A stretch of 64,000 nucleotides of DNA from Rubrivivax sp. (GTDB lineage: Bacteria; Pseudomonadota; Gammaproteobacteria; Burkholderiales; Burkholderiaceae_C), in the NCBI GenBank assembly GCA_030681795.1, contig JAUXRG010000064.1:144483-208482 (forward strand). The letters are read 5' to 3'. The notes beneath the pieces were generated by a model. The model worked only from the letters and a program-made list of their open reading frames with translations. It was not told the origin of the DNA and ran no database searches. This document shows, piece by piece, positions 8,233-17,368 of this stretch. Both the position numbers and the translations under genes were made by a program. Numbering within the stretch: position 1 is the first letter of the stretch; the number at the start of each line of letters is the position of its first letter.

Positions 8233-8246
8233 TTGTGATGGATCAA
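8233..8246. promoter_or_regulatory. Weak FNR/CRP-like half-palindrome
   Basis: TTGTG-ATGG-ATCAA: the right half matches the FNR half-site exactly, the left half diverges at two positions. It lies about 100 nt upstream of the triple-rhodanese gene. Suggestive only. Confidence 0.25.
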
Positions 8247-8345
8247 GCCACGCGCCTGGATGCAAGTGTTCAATCGGCCTGACCGTGCCGAGCCACGGCA
8301 CCCGTTGGCGGTCACCCCTCGGCAGGCATTCATGATGGAGTCGCG

Positions 8346-9728
8346 ATGAAATTGAGGATCAAAGGTCTCGCGTTGGCCGGCGTCTTGCTGGCGGCATGGC
8401 TGCCCGGCGCGCAGGCTCAACCCGCGGGCGGCAAGCCCAACGCCAGCATGCCGGCGGTGTGCACGAGTTGCCACAAGCCCATGGAAAGCGCCGTGCGCGG
8501 CTATTTCGAGGGCGCGGCGTTCAAGTCGCAGTCGATCCAGCTCGAGCTCGGCACGAGCAAGGAGATCGTGCGTTTCGATCCCAAGGCGCTGAAGGTTCGC
8601 GCAGACCGCAATGACACAACGGTCGACCATCTGAAAGAGGCCAAGAAGGGCCACGAGGCGCTGATCGTCTTCACCGAGAAAGACGGCATCAAGACGGCCA
8701 AGTCGATCGAGTTCAAGCCGCCCCTGAAGATCGCCCAGGAGAAGCTGATCTTCTACCCGGAGATCGAGAAACTCGTGGCGCAAGGGCCCGAGCGCGGCGG
8801 CTACACCCTGATCGACTCGCGGCCGCTGCTGCGCTTCCAGATGGGCACCATTCCGACCTCGGTGAACCTGCCCTTCCCGACCTTCGACAAGTTCCTCGAC
8901 CGCCTGCCCAAGGACAAGAACAAGCTGCTCATCTTCTATTGCCAGGGCGAGACCTGCATGATGAGCCCGAGTTCGCTGCAGCGCGCCGAAGCCATGGGCT
9001 ACACCAAGGTCCGCGTATACCGCGAAGGCTGGCCCGAGTGGACGCAGAAGAAGGTCAGCGAGTTGTCCGCGCAAGGCCTCAAGGCGGCCTGGATCGACAA
9101 GGATGTCCCGCACGTGCTGATCGACGCGCGGGCCCCTCTGGACGTGGCACGCGGCCACATTCCGGGCGCCGTATCGATGACGCCCGATCGGGTCAAGGCG
9201 GCGCTGAAGAATTTCCCCGACAAGTCGCTCAAGGCACCGTTCATGGTCTACGACGCGGGGGACGACAAGGCGGCGATGGCGGTCGCCAGCCAGATCACCG
9301 CGGCGGGCTACCCCTTCGTCTCCGTGGTACCCGGCGGCCTGGCCGCCTGGACCAAGGCCGGCTACGCGGCACCTGGCGGCGTGCCCGTCCATGCGGTGGC
9401 CTACACGCCCAAGCCGCTGCCGGGTGAGATTCCGCTCGCCGAGTTCAAGAAGTACGCCGCCGCCACGCCCGCCGAGGTACTGATTCTCGACGTGCGCAGC
9501 AAGAGCGAGGCCAACCTCGGGATGATCCCCGGCGCAATGCTGATTCCCGACGAAGAGCTCGCGGCACGCCTGGCCGAAGTGCCCAAGGGCAAGCGCATCA
9601 TCGCCCACTGCTCGACCGGCGTGCGCGCCGAGATGGCGTACCACAAGCTGAAGGCCGCGGGCTTCAATGCTGGTTTCGTCAAGGCCGACATCGAGTTCGA
9701 CAAGAAGGGCAAGGTCACGATCAACTGA
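8346..9728 (+). CDS. Periplasmic triple-rhodanese protein with a c-type haem motif
   Basis: A 460-aa protein with a signal peptide (residues 1-24) and a haem-binding C-T-S-C-H at 39-43. Three rhodanese-like modules follow. The first (~135-235) has an active-site loop Y-C-Q-G-E-T-C with Cys199. The second (~245-342) lacks the catalytic cysteine (Y-D-A-G-D-D). The third (~360-455) has H-C-S-T-G-V-R with Cys422. Rhodaneses move sulfane sulfur between thiols or cyanide. A haem motif on the same chain hints at coupling sulfur transfer to electron transfer, or at sensing. Start ATG 8346 has GGAG 7 nt upstream. It is followed by a terminator, so it is probably its own unit. Confidence 0.83.
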   Translation: MKLRIKGLALAGVLLAAWLPGAQAQPAGGKPNASMPAVCTSCHKPMESAVRGYFEGAAFKSQSIQLELGTSKEIVRFDPKALKVRADRNDTTVDHLKEAKKGHEALIVFTEKDGIKTAKSIEFKPPLKIAQEKLIFYPEIEKLVAQGPERGGYTLIDSRPLLRFQMGTIPTSVNLPFPTFDKFLDRLPKDKNKLLIFYCQGETCMMSPSSLQRAEAMGYTKVRVYREGWPEWTQKKVSELSAQGLKAAWIDKDVPHVLIDARAPLDVARGHIPGAVSMTPDRVKAALKNFPDKSLKAPFMVYDAGDDKAAMAVASQITAAGYPFVSVVPGGLAAWTKAGYAAPGGVPVHAVAYTPKPLPGEIPLAEFKKYAAATPAEVLILDVRSKSEANLGMIPGAMLIPDEELAARLAEVPKGKRIIAHCSTGVRAEMAYHKLKAAGFNAGFVKADIEFDKKGKVTIN

Positions 9729-9748
9729 CCCCCAGGCACTTTGTGCCA

Positions 9749-9782
9749 GCGGCGGGCGCCAGGTGCGCCCGCCGCTTTTTTT
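9749..9782 (+). terminator. Strong Rho-independent terminator
   Basis: Perfect 11-bp arms GCGGCGGGCGC (9749-9759) and its complement (9765-9775), 5-nt loop, then seven Ts. It ends the triple-rhodanese transcript. Confidence 0.92.
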
Positions 9783-9952
9783 GTCAGAACCGACGTGGAC
9801 ATCAGCTGCGCGTTGGTCTGTTTGTGCATGGTGGCCACGCCCGTGCGGTGGGTCTCCGTGGCGGTGAACCACCTGGATCAACCCCTCGATGGGGCCGCCG
9901 TCCGTGAGGTCGCCGGTGGCAGCCGGTCTCCAGCCCGCATCGGTGAAAGCAC

Positions 9953-9981
9953 TTGGGCTCCAGTACCGTCGTGCCTATAAT
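9953..9981 (+). promoter_or_regulatory. Sigma-70-type promoter for the MMPL cassette
   Basis: Perfect -10 hexamer TATAAT (9976-9981) with a weak -35 TTGGGC (9953-9958) at 17-nt spacing, about 57 nt upstream of the transporter ATG. The 255-nt gap 9783-10038 holds nothing else recognisable. Confidence 0.6.
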
Positions 9982-10038
9982 CTAATGACCCTTGGCATAT
10001 TGGTTTGTCGACGGGGCTCTCACTCGGGGAAGCACGCC

Positions 10039-12375
10039 ATGACGAAGTTCTCGCTGGTCGACTTTTCCATTCGCCGCCCGCGACTGGTGCTGCTGCTGAC
10101 CGGGCTGCTCACGCTGCTGTTCCTGACCCAGTTTCCGCGCATCAGCACGGATACCAACCCGAAGCACATGCTGCCCGAGACCTCGGACGTGCGGGTCTGG
10201 AACGACCGGGTGGACAAGACCTTCGCACTCTACGAGGACACCATCGTCGTCGGCGTGGAAAACGATGCGGGGGTGCTGAACCGTGACACGCTGGCCCGCA
10301 TCGCCCGCATCAGCGAGGCGATTCTCGGCCTCGATGGAGTGGCCACCCGCGACGTCAACGGTTTCACCACCATCACCAACGTGACCGCCGACGAGGGCAC
10401 CCTCAAGGTCGGGCCGCTCATGCCGGCCGCACCCAAAACCGACGCCGAGGTGGAAGAGCTCAGGAAGGCGTTGTTCGGCAACCCGCTGTTCATCGACCGC
10501 GTCATCTCGCGCGACGGCAAGACCACCGCCATCTACGTGCCCCTGGAGAAGGGCGCCAACGGCGCCGAGATCGCCGACAAGATGCGCGCGATCGTGGCCA
10601 GGGAGAAGGGCCCCGAGCGCTACTACATCGCCGGCGACCCGGTGGCGCGCGACACCTTCGGCGCCGAGATGTTCAAGCTGATGGCGATCTTCTCGCCCAT
10701 CGCCGGCCTGATCATGTTCGCGGCGATCCAGTTCATGTTCCGCAATCTCGCCCTCTCGGCAGCGATGATGGGTGTGTCGATGGTGGCGATCATCTGGAGC
10801 ATCGGACTGCTCATCGGCGTCGGTTTCCCGGTGCACATCATGAGTTCCATGGCGCCGGTGTTCCTGATGGCCATCGCCACCGACAGCATCCACATCTTCA
10901 ACGAGTTCTATTTCCGCTACCGGGAGCGCGGCGACAAGCTCGTGGCGATCCGCGAGACGATGGCGGCGGTGAGCCGGCCGGTGCGCTTCACGGCGCTGGC
11001 CACCGCCGCGGGATTCGCCGTGATGCTCTTCATGAACATCGTTCCGGTGCAGGTATTCGGCGGCCTGATCGCCTTCGGCACGGTGGTGCTGCGCCTGCTC
11101 TCCTTCAGCTTCATCCCGGCGGTGCTCACCTTCCTGCGCGAGGACAAGCTCGCGGGCAAGGCCGAGGACGCCACCGGGGACCGCACGTCGCGAAACCTCG
11201 GGCGACTGGCCCACTTCGGTGCCACCCGACCGGGGCTGACGGTGGTGATGACCGCCGTGCTGGTAGCCGTCTCCGCCTGGGGGGTGACGAAGATCCACGT
11301 CAACAACAACCTTGTCGCCTGGTTCAAGGCGGACAGCGAGATCCGCGTCGCCGATACGGCCATCAACCGCGCCTTGGGCGGCACCTCGCTCGGCTACGTG
11401 GTCGTCGAGTCGAAAGAGGCCGACTTCATGAAGCGTCCCGAGGCCATGCGCTGGATCGAGGGCTTGCAGCGCCACCTGGAAACCCTGCCGGTGGTGGGCA
11501 AGACCTTCTCGGTGGCCGACTACGTGAAGCGCATCAACCGCGTGCTGCACGATGACGATGCCAAGTTCGACACCGTGCCGGACACGCAGGCGGGCGTCGG
11601 GCAATACCTGTTCCTGTTCAGCATGTCGGCCAAGCCCTCGGACCTGGACAACGTGATCGATCCGACCTCGACCAAGGCCAACGTGTGGGTGCAGATGAAG
11701 ACCTGGGACGCGGATGCGATGCGCAGCGTGATCGCCGCCACGCAGGACTACCACCAGTCGCATCCGCTGGCGGCGACGGTGAAGCCGGCGGGAATCGCCT
11801 ACTTCAACCTGGTGTGGAACGAGGAGGTGCTGGGTGACCTGGTGCTGGGATTCAGCCTGGCCCTGGTGGTGGTATTCATCATCCTGGCGCTGGATTTCCG
11901 CTCCTTCAAATGGGCGCTGGTCGCCTATGTGCCGCTGCTGTTCACCATCCTGCTCATCTACGGCGTCGTCGGCTTCGTCGGCAAGGACTTCGACATGCCG
12001 CTGTCGGTGATGAGTACCCTCTCGCTGGGCATGGCGGTGGACTTCGCCATCCACTTCGTGAGCCGTTTCCGCCAGCGGCGCGAGGAGGCCGGCGCCCACG
12101 AGACGGTGGAGCAAAGCCTCGCCTGGACGGCGGCGCGGCCGGGCAAGGGGATCATGCGCAACGCCTTGCTGTTTGCCGCCGCCTTCTCGGTGATGATGTT
12201 TGCGCCGCTGACGCCCTATGTGGCCGTCGGCGCCTTCATCGTCGCCATGATGCTGCTTTCGGCCCTGCTTACCTTGTTGCTGCTGCCGGCGCTGGTGAGC
12301 CTGGGGCGGCGCTGGCTGCTCGACCCACCCCTGCCGGCGGCCGCGCCGGCCCCGAAACAAGCGACTGGAGCTTGA
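10039..12375 (+). CDS. MMPL/RND-superfamily lipid or hydrophobe transporter
   Basis: A 778-aa inner-membrane protein with two repeats, each a periplasmic loop followed by a 5-6 helix bundle (about residues 205-375 and 590-760). This is the MMPL (efflux RND transporter) layout. The acidic G-M-A-V-D-F-A-I-H motif near residue 665 is the proton-relay signature. ATG 10039 has GGGGA upstream; the frame extends to 9889 but that part overlaps the promoter. It forms a tight operon with a LolA-like protein and an outer-membrane barrel, a common proteobacterial envelope lipid-transport cassette. Substrate unknown. Confidence 0.85.
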   Translation: MTKFSLVDFSIRRPRLVLLLTGLLTLLFLTQFPRISTDTNPKHMLPETSDVRVWNDRVDKTFALYEDTIVVGVENDAGVLNRDTLARIARISEAILGLDGVATRDVNGFTTITNVTADEGTLKVGPLMPAAPKTDAEVEELRKALFGNPLFIDRVISRDGKTTAIYVPLEKGANGAEIADKMRAIVAREKGPERYYIAGDPVARDTFGAEMFKLMAIFSPIAGLIMFAAIQFMFRNLALSAAMMGVSMVAIIWSIGLLIGVGFPVHIMSSMAPVFLMAIATDSIHIFNEFYFRYRERGDKLVAIRETMAAVSRPVRFTALATAAGFAVMLFMNIVPVQVFGGLIAFGTVVLRLLSFSFIPAVLTFLREDKLAGKAEDATGDRTSRNLGRLAHFGATRPGLTVVMTAVLVAVSAWGVTKIHVNNNLVAWFKADSEIRVADTAINRALGGTSLGYVVVESKEADFMKRPEAMRWIEGLQRHLETLPVVGKTFSVADYVKRINRVLHDDDAKFDTVPDTQAGVGQYLFLFSMSAKPSDLDNVIDPTSTKANVWVQMKTWDADAMRSVIAATQDYHQSHPLAATVKPAGIAYFNLVWNEEVLGDLVLGFSLALVVVFIILALDFRSFKWALVAYVPLLFTILLIYGVVGFVGKDFDMPLSVMSTLSLGMAVDFAIHFVSRFRQRREEAGAHETVEQSLAWTAARPGKGIMRNALLFAAAFSVMMFAPLTPYVAVGAFIVAMMLLSALLTLLLLPALVSLGRRWLLDPPLPAAAPAPKQATGA

Positions 12376-12376
12376 T

Positions 12377-13213
12377 ATGAAAACGAAACTTCAGAGCCGG
12401 CCCATGCTTGATGCGCGCCATGCAGGAACCAAACGATGGTTTGCACTGCTCGCATTGCTGATGCCACTGGTGGCCTGGGCGCTCGCCGGCGAAGAGGTGA
12501 TCAGAAAGTCCCAGGCCGCTTTCCTCTATCCGGGCAAGGACTTCAAGGCACGCGTGGTCATGAAGCTCATCAACCGCGACGGCCAGGAGCGGGTGCGCGA
12601 GATGACCATGCTGCGCAAGAACACGGGAGAGGTCGGCGGCGAGCAGAAATATTTCATGTACTTCTTCCAGCCGGCCGACGTCAAGGACATGGCCTTCATG
12701 ACCTACAAGTACCCGGCCAAGGACGACGACCGCTGGCTCTTCATCCCGGCGCTGAACCTGGTCAAGCGCATCGCCGCCCAGGACAAGCGCTCCAGTTTCG
12801 TGGGCTCGGACTTCACCTACGAGGACGTTTCGGGACGCGATGTCGAGGACGACACCCATGCCGTCGAGCGCGAAGAGAAGCTGGGCGGCCGCGACTGCTA
12901 CGTGGTGAAGAGCACGCCCAAGGCCGGCGATGCCGATTTCGGCCACAAGTTCACCTGGATAGACAAGGCGAACTTCCTGCCCCTCAAGGAAGAGCAGTAC
13001 GACAAGAAAGGCGCCCGCTACAAGCTGTTCAGCGCCGACGAGGTGGCCGACGTCAAGGGCTTGCCCACCGTGGTCAAACGCACGATGAAAAACCTGCAGA
13101 CCGGACACCGGACCGAGGTCACTTACCTCAAGTCCGATTACGACCTGGGACTCGAGGACAGCCTGTTTTCCGAGCGCTTCCTGCGCCAGCCGCCACGCAA
13201 GTGGATCGAGTGA
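12377..13213 (+). CDS. Outer membrane lipoprotein-sorting (LolA-like) protein
   Basis: A 278-aa periplasmic protein. A long N-region and hydrophobic signal (residues ~20-38, ending A-L-A-G) are followed by the LolA/LppX-type half-barrel expected to hold a lipid. The block D-D-D-R-W-L-F-I-P-A-L is the family hallmark. It starts 1 nt after the MMPL stop and overlaps the next gene by one base (TGATG). It probably carries the lipid exported by the MMPL pump. Confidence 0.82.
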   Translation: MKTKLQSRPMLDARHAGTKRWFALLALLMPLVAWALAGEEVIRKSQAAFLYPGKDFKARVVMKLINRDGQERVREMTMLRKNTGEVGGEQKYFMYFFQPADVKDMAFMTYKYPAKDDDRWLFIPALNLVKRIAAQDKRSSFVGSDFTYEDVSGRDVEDDTHAVEREEKLGGRDCYVVKSTPKAGDADFGHKFTWIDKANFLPLKEEQYDKKGARYKLFSADEVADVKGLPTVVKRTMKNLQTGHRTEVTYLKSDYDLGLEDSLFSERFLRQPPRKWIE

Positions 13214-14439
13214 TGCCGCGGCGCACGCGCTGTGCCGCGTTGCTCGCTTCGCTGCTGGCCGCCGCGCCGGCTGCGGCCGAGTTGAGCGTCGCGGGTTTCC
13301 TGCAGCAGAACACCGCCTTCAATACCGCCGGCGCCAACCCGGATGGGCGCCCACACAAGTGGCTGGAAGAGCGCGCGCAGTTGAAACTCGACGCGGCCAC
13401 CGGTGCCTGGCGCGGATTCCTGAAGGGCGATGCCTACCATGACCACCTGGGCCGGGGCGGCGGCACCGAGGTGCGCGAAGCCTATGTGGACTACTCCACC
13501 GGCGCCTTCGACCTGCGAATCGGCCGCCAGGTCATCACCTGGGGCCTGGGCGACCTCGTCTTCGTCAACGACGTCTTCCCCAAGGATCACGAGGCGCTAT
13601 TCGCGGGCCGGCCGCTGGAGTATCTGAAGCGCGGCGTGGATGCGCTGAAGCTCGGCGCCTACCCGGATTTCGCTTCGTTCGAGTTGGTGCTCGTCCCTTC
13701 CTTCCGCGAGAGCCGCATCCCGGACGCTCGCCGTTTCTGGCTCTTCGATCCGATGCCGGGCGTGACCAGGCGCGAGACCGCCAAGCCCGGGCAAGGGGAT
13801 TGGGCCCTGCGCGCCTACCGCGACGTGGCCGGCTACGACGCCGCGCTCTACCTGTACCGCGGTTTTCAGCGCACACCTTCGATGCGGCCCGACGACCTGA
13901 GCGCGCCGACGCGGATCAGCTACTTCTATCCCGAACTTTCGGTCTATGGGGCCAGCTTGTCTGGCCGAGCCGGCGCTGGGGTGCTGAGCCTGGAGGCGGC
14001 TTACTACGATTCGCGCCGCGACCGGGCCGGCACCGACTTCGCCGTACCCAACTCGCAGACACGCCTGTTGGCCGCGTATCAGCTTCAGCCTTGGGAAGAT
14101 ATGTCGCTCAATCTGCAGTATTACGCCGAGCGCATGCGTGGCTGGGGCAGCTACCTGGCCGCGCTGCCGGCGGGTTTCCCGGCGGACAAGCGCTGGCAAC
14201 ACACCATCGGCCTGCGCGCCACCCAGTTCTACCTGCATCAGACGCTGCGGTTTTCCGTCTATGCCTCGTACAACACGAGCAACGGCGACTACTTCCTCAA
14301 CCCGGAACTGCGCTACAGCTTCACCGACCGCATCTGGGGCGCGCTGGGCATGAACCTGTTTGGCGGCGAGCCCTGGGGGCAATTCGGGCAACTCGAGCGG
14401 GACGACAATCTATACCTTCAACTCCGCCACGAGTTCTGA
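13213..14439 (+). CDS. DUF1302-like outer-membrane beta-barrel protein
   Basis: A 408-aa protein with a signal peptide ending A-A-A-P-A-A-A-E. The body alternates aromatic/polar strands typical of outer-membrane barrels, contains R-I-G-R-Q-V-I-T-W-G near residue 100 (characteristic of DUF1302-like proteins in MMPL cassettes) and ends in L-R-H-E-F with a terminal Phe. The start overlaps the LolA-like stop. It is probably the outer-membrane end of the same lipid or hydrophobe path. Confidence 0.8.
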   Translation: MPRRTRCAALLASLLAAAPAAAELSVAGFLQQNTAFNTAGANPDGRPHKWLEERAQLKLDAATGAWRGFLKGDAYHDHLGRGGGTEVREAYVDYSTGAFDLRIGRQVITWGLGDLVFVNDVFPKDHEALFAGRPLEYLKRGVDALKLGAYPDFASFELVLVPSFRESRIPDARRFWLFDPMPGVTRRETAKPGQGDWALRAYRDVAGYDAALYLYRGFQRTPSMRPDDLSAPTRISYFYPELSVYGASLSGRAGAGVLSLEAAYYDSRRDRAGTDFAVPNSQTRLLAAYQLQPWEDMSLNLQYYAERMRGWGSYLAALPAGFPADKRWQHTIGLRATQFYLHQTLRFSVYASYNTSNGDYFLNPELRYSFTDRIWGALGMNLFGGEPWGQFGQLERDDNLYLQLRHEF

Positions 14440-14446
14440 GCCCGCG

Positions 14447-14472
14447 CGCGCAACGCCTTGCGGCGTTGCGCG
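14447..14472. terminator. Inverted repeat between convergent genes
   Basis: Perfect 11-bp arms CGCGCAACGCC (14447-14457) and GGCGTTGCGCG (14462-14472), TTGC loop, no T tract. It sits between the barrel gene and fadL-like gene and may act as a weak bidirectional terminator. Confidence 0.5.
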
Positions 14473-14481
14473 GCGGGTCGA

Positions 14482-15840
14482 TCAGAACTTCACGCCGTAG
14501 GCGATGCCGAGGGCGTTCTGGGACATCTTCAGCGTTTCCGTGCCGCCCACGCCGAGCAGAGCGGTGGCTGAGGGGCCGGTGACGGACTTGGTAAAGGCGT
14601 GCATGTACGAGAACGTCAATTCCGCCTTGCTGGCCAGCGTCCAGGTCGCGCCCAGAGTCAGGTGTTTCTCCACCACCCCCGGAGCGATGATGTTGAAGCT
14701 GATGTCAGCCATGTCGCCATCGCGGATCGGTGAGCGCCCGTAGTTGAAACCTCCGCGCAGGACGACGCCCTTGGCGTACTCGTACTCGGCGCCCAGCTTG
14801 TAGACCGTCTGGTCACGCCAGTTGAACCCCGAGCCGTTGGCGTCGCCCAGCCGGTTCGGCGCCACCGGCGGCAGGCTCAGCAGCGTATTGGCCACACCGT
14901 TGGCGATCGATGCCACCTTCGAGTAATTGATCTGCTGGACGTCGAAGGCCACCATCAGCGTCGGCATGGCCTTCACCGCAATGCCGAAGTTGTAATTCTC
15001 CGGGATGTCGAAACCCCCCTGTTCGGCAAAAAGACCCTTGTACTTCTCGAACTTGTCCATGCGAATCTTCGATGAATAGGCCGCGCCCAGCGTCACCGTA
15101 TCGCTGATCTTGCCCATCCAGCCCACGCGCACACCAAAACCCGTGGCGCCGTCATAGCCGCGGTTGGTGGTATTGCCCTGGCTGCTGGTAAAGGTAAACG
15201 GCCCGAAGCCCATATTGAGCGTCTCGTCAAAGGCTTGCAGCCCTTCCACCTTGAAACGCTGGTAGCCGAGCAGCGGCGATATCCCGATGGAGTGCGCCTC
15301 GCTGATCTTGTACGACGCCGTCGGCGCAATGATCAGCTGCATCAGGTCCACCCCCAGCCTCCCGCAACCGAACAGCAGGTTCGACGGTGCGCCCTGGCAC
15401 GAGGGCGCAAATGAGGGATTCGCCGATTTGGAATCGTAGTTGGTATTCATTCCGCCATTGCCATACACGCTGACACCGAGAGTCAGCTTGGAATTGACAA
15501 CTTTGTTGTAACCGAACTCGGGCACGAAAAAGTAATTCGAATCGCTGTCGGCGTAGCCGTCATAACCACCGCCAAACCCGGTGCTGCCCTGCCGGCTGGC
15601 CGAGCGGCGCGGGCTGAAGACGTCGAGTCCGACGTCGAGGCGCTCACCTGCAAAGACCATCGCCGCCGGGTTCACCGCTCCGCCGAAGCTGTCGGATGCG
15701 GTTGCCGTGGCCGCCCCTCCCATGCCCTTGGCCTTCATGCCGTAGCCATGCGAGAAATAGCCGTTGGTGGCCAGCGCTGGCAGGGTCACACAGAGTGCCG
15801 CCAGCGGGGTGAGCTTGAAAAACCGGTTCAGTCTGCGCAT
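14482..15840 (-). CDS. OmpP1/FadL family outer-membrane transporter
   Basis: A 452-aa outer-membrane protein. After a signal peptide (cleavage after L-A-T) the mature N-terminus N-G-Y-F-S-H-G-Y-G with G-M-G-G-A plus N-P-A-A-M is the FadL hatch signature. The C-terminus ends in Phe (Y-G-V-K-F). FadL-type channels import fatty acids and other hydrophobic molecules. It is transcribed alone on the minus strand. A role in taking up elemental sulfur is not supported by sequence. Confidence 0.9.
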   Translation of the reverse strand: MRRLNRFFKLTPLAALCVTLPALATNGYFSHGYGMKAKGMGGAATATASDSFGGAVNPAAMVFAGERLDVGLDVFSPRRSASRQGSTGFGGGYDGYADSDSNYFFVPEFGYNKVVNSKLTLGVSVYGNGGMNTNYDSKSANPSFAPSCQGAPSNLLFGCGRLGVDLMQLIIAPTASYKISEAHSIGISPLLGYQRFKVEGLQAFDETLNMGFGPFTFTSSQGNTTNRGYDGATGFGVRVGWMGKISDTVTLGAAYSSKIRMDKFEKYKGLFAEQGGFDIPENYNFGIAVKAMPTLMVAFDVQQINYSKVASIANGVANTLLSLPPVAPNRLGDANGSGFNWRDQTVYKLGAEYEYAKGVVLRGGFNYGRSPIRDGDMADISFNIIAPGVVEKHLTLGATWTLASKAELTFSYMHAFTKSVTGPSATALLGVGGTETLKMSQNALGIAYGVKF

Positions 15841-15894
15841 CTGATGTCTCCTCGTTGAAAGAATAAAACCGCTACCACAACCGCTGCCCTGGTG

Positions 15895-16521
15895 TCACCA
15901 CAAGGCCAGCAACCTGCCCTTCACGACCTTGCTCGGCCACAGCTTGAGCGGGCTGTTGCCTTTTTTGATGCAGTCACCGCTGCGCAGGTCGAACTGCCAC
16001 TCGTGCTTGGGGCAGGTCAGCGTGCAGCCATCCAACGCCAGATGCGGGATATTGGTGGTCTGGTGCGGGCAGCGGCTGTCGTAGACGCGCCACTCCTTGT
16101 CGGCGCGGTGGACGAACAGGCCACGCCCATCGCATTCCACGCGCTGCGTGTCGCCCGCCTTGAATCCCTTGGTGGCCATGACGTCGTGCCACTCCCCCTG
16201 CGCGCCCATCGCACCGGGCTGGAATTCGGGCAGGTCCATCGCCAGGATGATGTCCACCGCCCAGACGATCTTGGCCAGGCCCAGTGTGGGGAAAGCCATC
16301 AGCAGCGCGTCCAGCACTTCCATCGGCGTGCAGCCCTCGCGCAGGGCGCGCCCGAGGTATTGGCGGAATCCGCGCTCGGTCTGCGAGTCCACCTTGGTGA
16401 TGACGCTGATGAGGTTGCGCGTCTTCGGGTCCAGGTGCTTGCCGCAGTCCTTGAGGAAGGCGAAGTAGTGGCCCAGGGCATCGGGGCGGGCCTTGAGCAG
16501 GTAGTTGAGTGCGTCGCTCAT
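15895..16521 (-). CDS. Carboxymuconolactone decarboxylase-like / Rieske [2Fe-2S] fusion protein
   Basis: A 208-aa cytoplasmic protein. Residues ~1-95 form a CMD/AhpD-type helical domain (R-N-L-I-S-V-I-T, A-L-R-E-G-C-T-P-M-E) without the C-x2-C redox pair. Residues ~105-208 form a Rieske ferredoxin domain with the cluster ligands S-R-C-P-H and T-C-P-K-H. The start overlaps the Usp stop (ATGA). It is the last gene of the soe operon, so a redox role beside sulfite oxidation is plausible but unproved. Confidence 0.8.
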   Translation of the reverse strand: MSDALNYLLKARPDALGHYFAFLKDCGKHLDPKTRNLISVITKVDSQTERGFRQYLGRALREGCTPMEVLDALLMAFPTLGLAKIVWAVDIILAMDLPEFQPGAMGAQGEWHDVMATKGFKAGDTQRVECDGRGLFVHRADKEWRVYDSRCPHQTTNIPHLALDGCTLTCPKHEWQFDLRSGDCIKKGNSPLKLWPSKVVKGRLLALW

Positions 16522-17366
16522 ATCGTTGCGGTCTCCCGTGGTGGGTGGTTGACGTGGATGAGGACCGGGCAATGGGCCAAGCCGGTGACCTTCTGCGCGG
16601 TGCCGCCGATCCAGACCCGCCCGAGTGGACCGGCACCATGGCGGGCGACGACCAGCAGGTCCGCGCCGCAGGCCTGGGCCGCAGCCACCAGCTCCTCGTG
16701 CGCGCGCCCGATGCGCAGCTCGCCCAGCGCCTGGCCGCCGTGCCGGCGCGCCTGAAGCAATGCACGGTCCAAGACCTGCTGAGCCGCCGCTTGCGCGTCG
16801 CGGTTGGCAGCGACGCACACCAGTCGCAGCGGCAAGGCGCTTTCAACGGCAATCGCCGCCGCTTCGTCGAGCAGGGCCATGTCTGGCGCCTGCGGGTCCA
16901 GGCCCACCAGCACGCCGCGCGACCACATCTGCGCACCGCGCAGCGCCACCAGCACGCTGCAGGGTGCGTGCGCCACGACCTTGCTGACCATCTCGCCGAT
17001 CAGCAGGTTGGCCAGCAGGCCGCGCCGGCCGCGCCGGCGGATCACGATCAGGTCGCTCGCACGCCCACGCGCTTCTTCGACGATCTCCGCATACGGCTCC
17101 GGGCCATGGCGCACGCACAGCTCCAAGGCCACGCCTGCGGCCTGTGCCTGCGCGACCAGGTGCTCGCGCTTGACCGAGGCCTCGGCATCGGCTCGGGCCG
17201 CCAACTGTGGCGCCACCGCTTCGAACTCGGGATTGCCCAGCACGGGCAGCACGCCGGCCAGCGGCAACCCGCAGCGCCGCGCCAAGGCAAAGGCCACGGC
17301 TTCGGCACCGGTGTCGAATTCACCGTGCTCGGTGGCCAGCAGCGGGCGCGTGAAGGTGATCGGCAT
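16518..17366 (-). CDS. Tandem-domain universal stress protein (UspA family)
   Basis: A 282-aa protein with two Usp folds: residues ~1-140 and ~145-282. The second retains an ATP-loop-like G-x2-G-x9-G-T/S pattern (G-A-G-P-L-G-R-V-W-I-G-G-T-A). Usp proteins bind nucleotide and respond to stress or respiratory status. It follows the small membrane gene by 2 nt and overlaps the CMD-Rieske start. It is part of the soe-TauE operon. Confidence 0.82.
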   Translation of the reverse strand: MPITFTRPLLATEHGEFDTGAEAVAFALARRCGLPLAGVLPVLGNPEFEAVAPQLAARADAEASVKREHLVAQAQAAGVALELCVRHGPEPYAEIVEEARGRASDLIVIRRRGRRGLLANLLIGEMVSKVVAHAPCSVLVALRGAQMWSRGVLVGLDPQAPDMALLDEAAAIAVESALPLRLVCVAANRDAQAAAQQVLDRALLQARRHGGQALGELRIGRAHEELVAAAQACGADLLVVARHGAGPLGRVWIGGTAQKVTGLAHCPVLIHVNHPPRETATI

Positions 17367-17368
17367 CG

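Noticed and set aside
9983..10010. Sigma-54 promoter (TTGGCATATTGGTTTG) before the MMPL gene
   Set aside because: The spacing and the missing GC element do not fit -24/-12; a TATAAT with 17-nt spacing to a -35-like hexamer lies just upstream.
10039..12375. Hopanoid transporter HpnN
   Set aside because: MMPL family fits, but there are no hpn or shc genes nearby; the LolA-like and DUF1302-like partners define a more general cassette.
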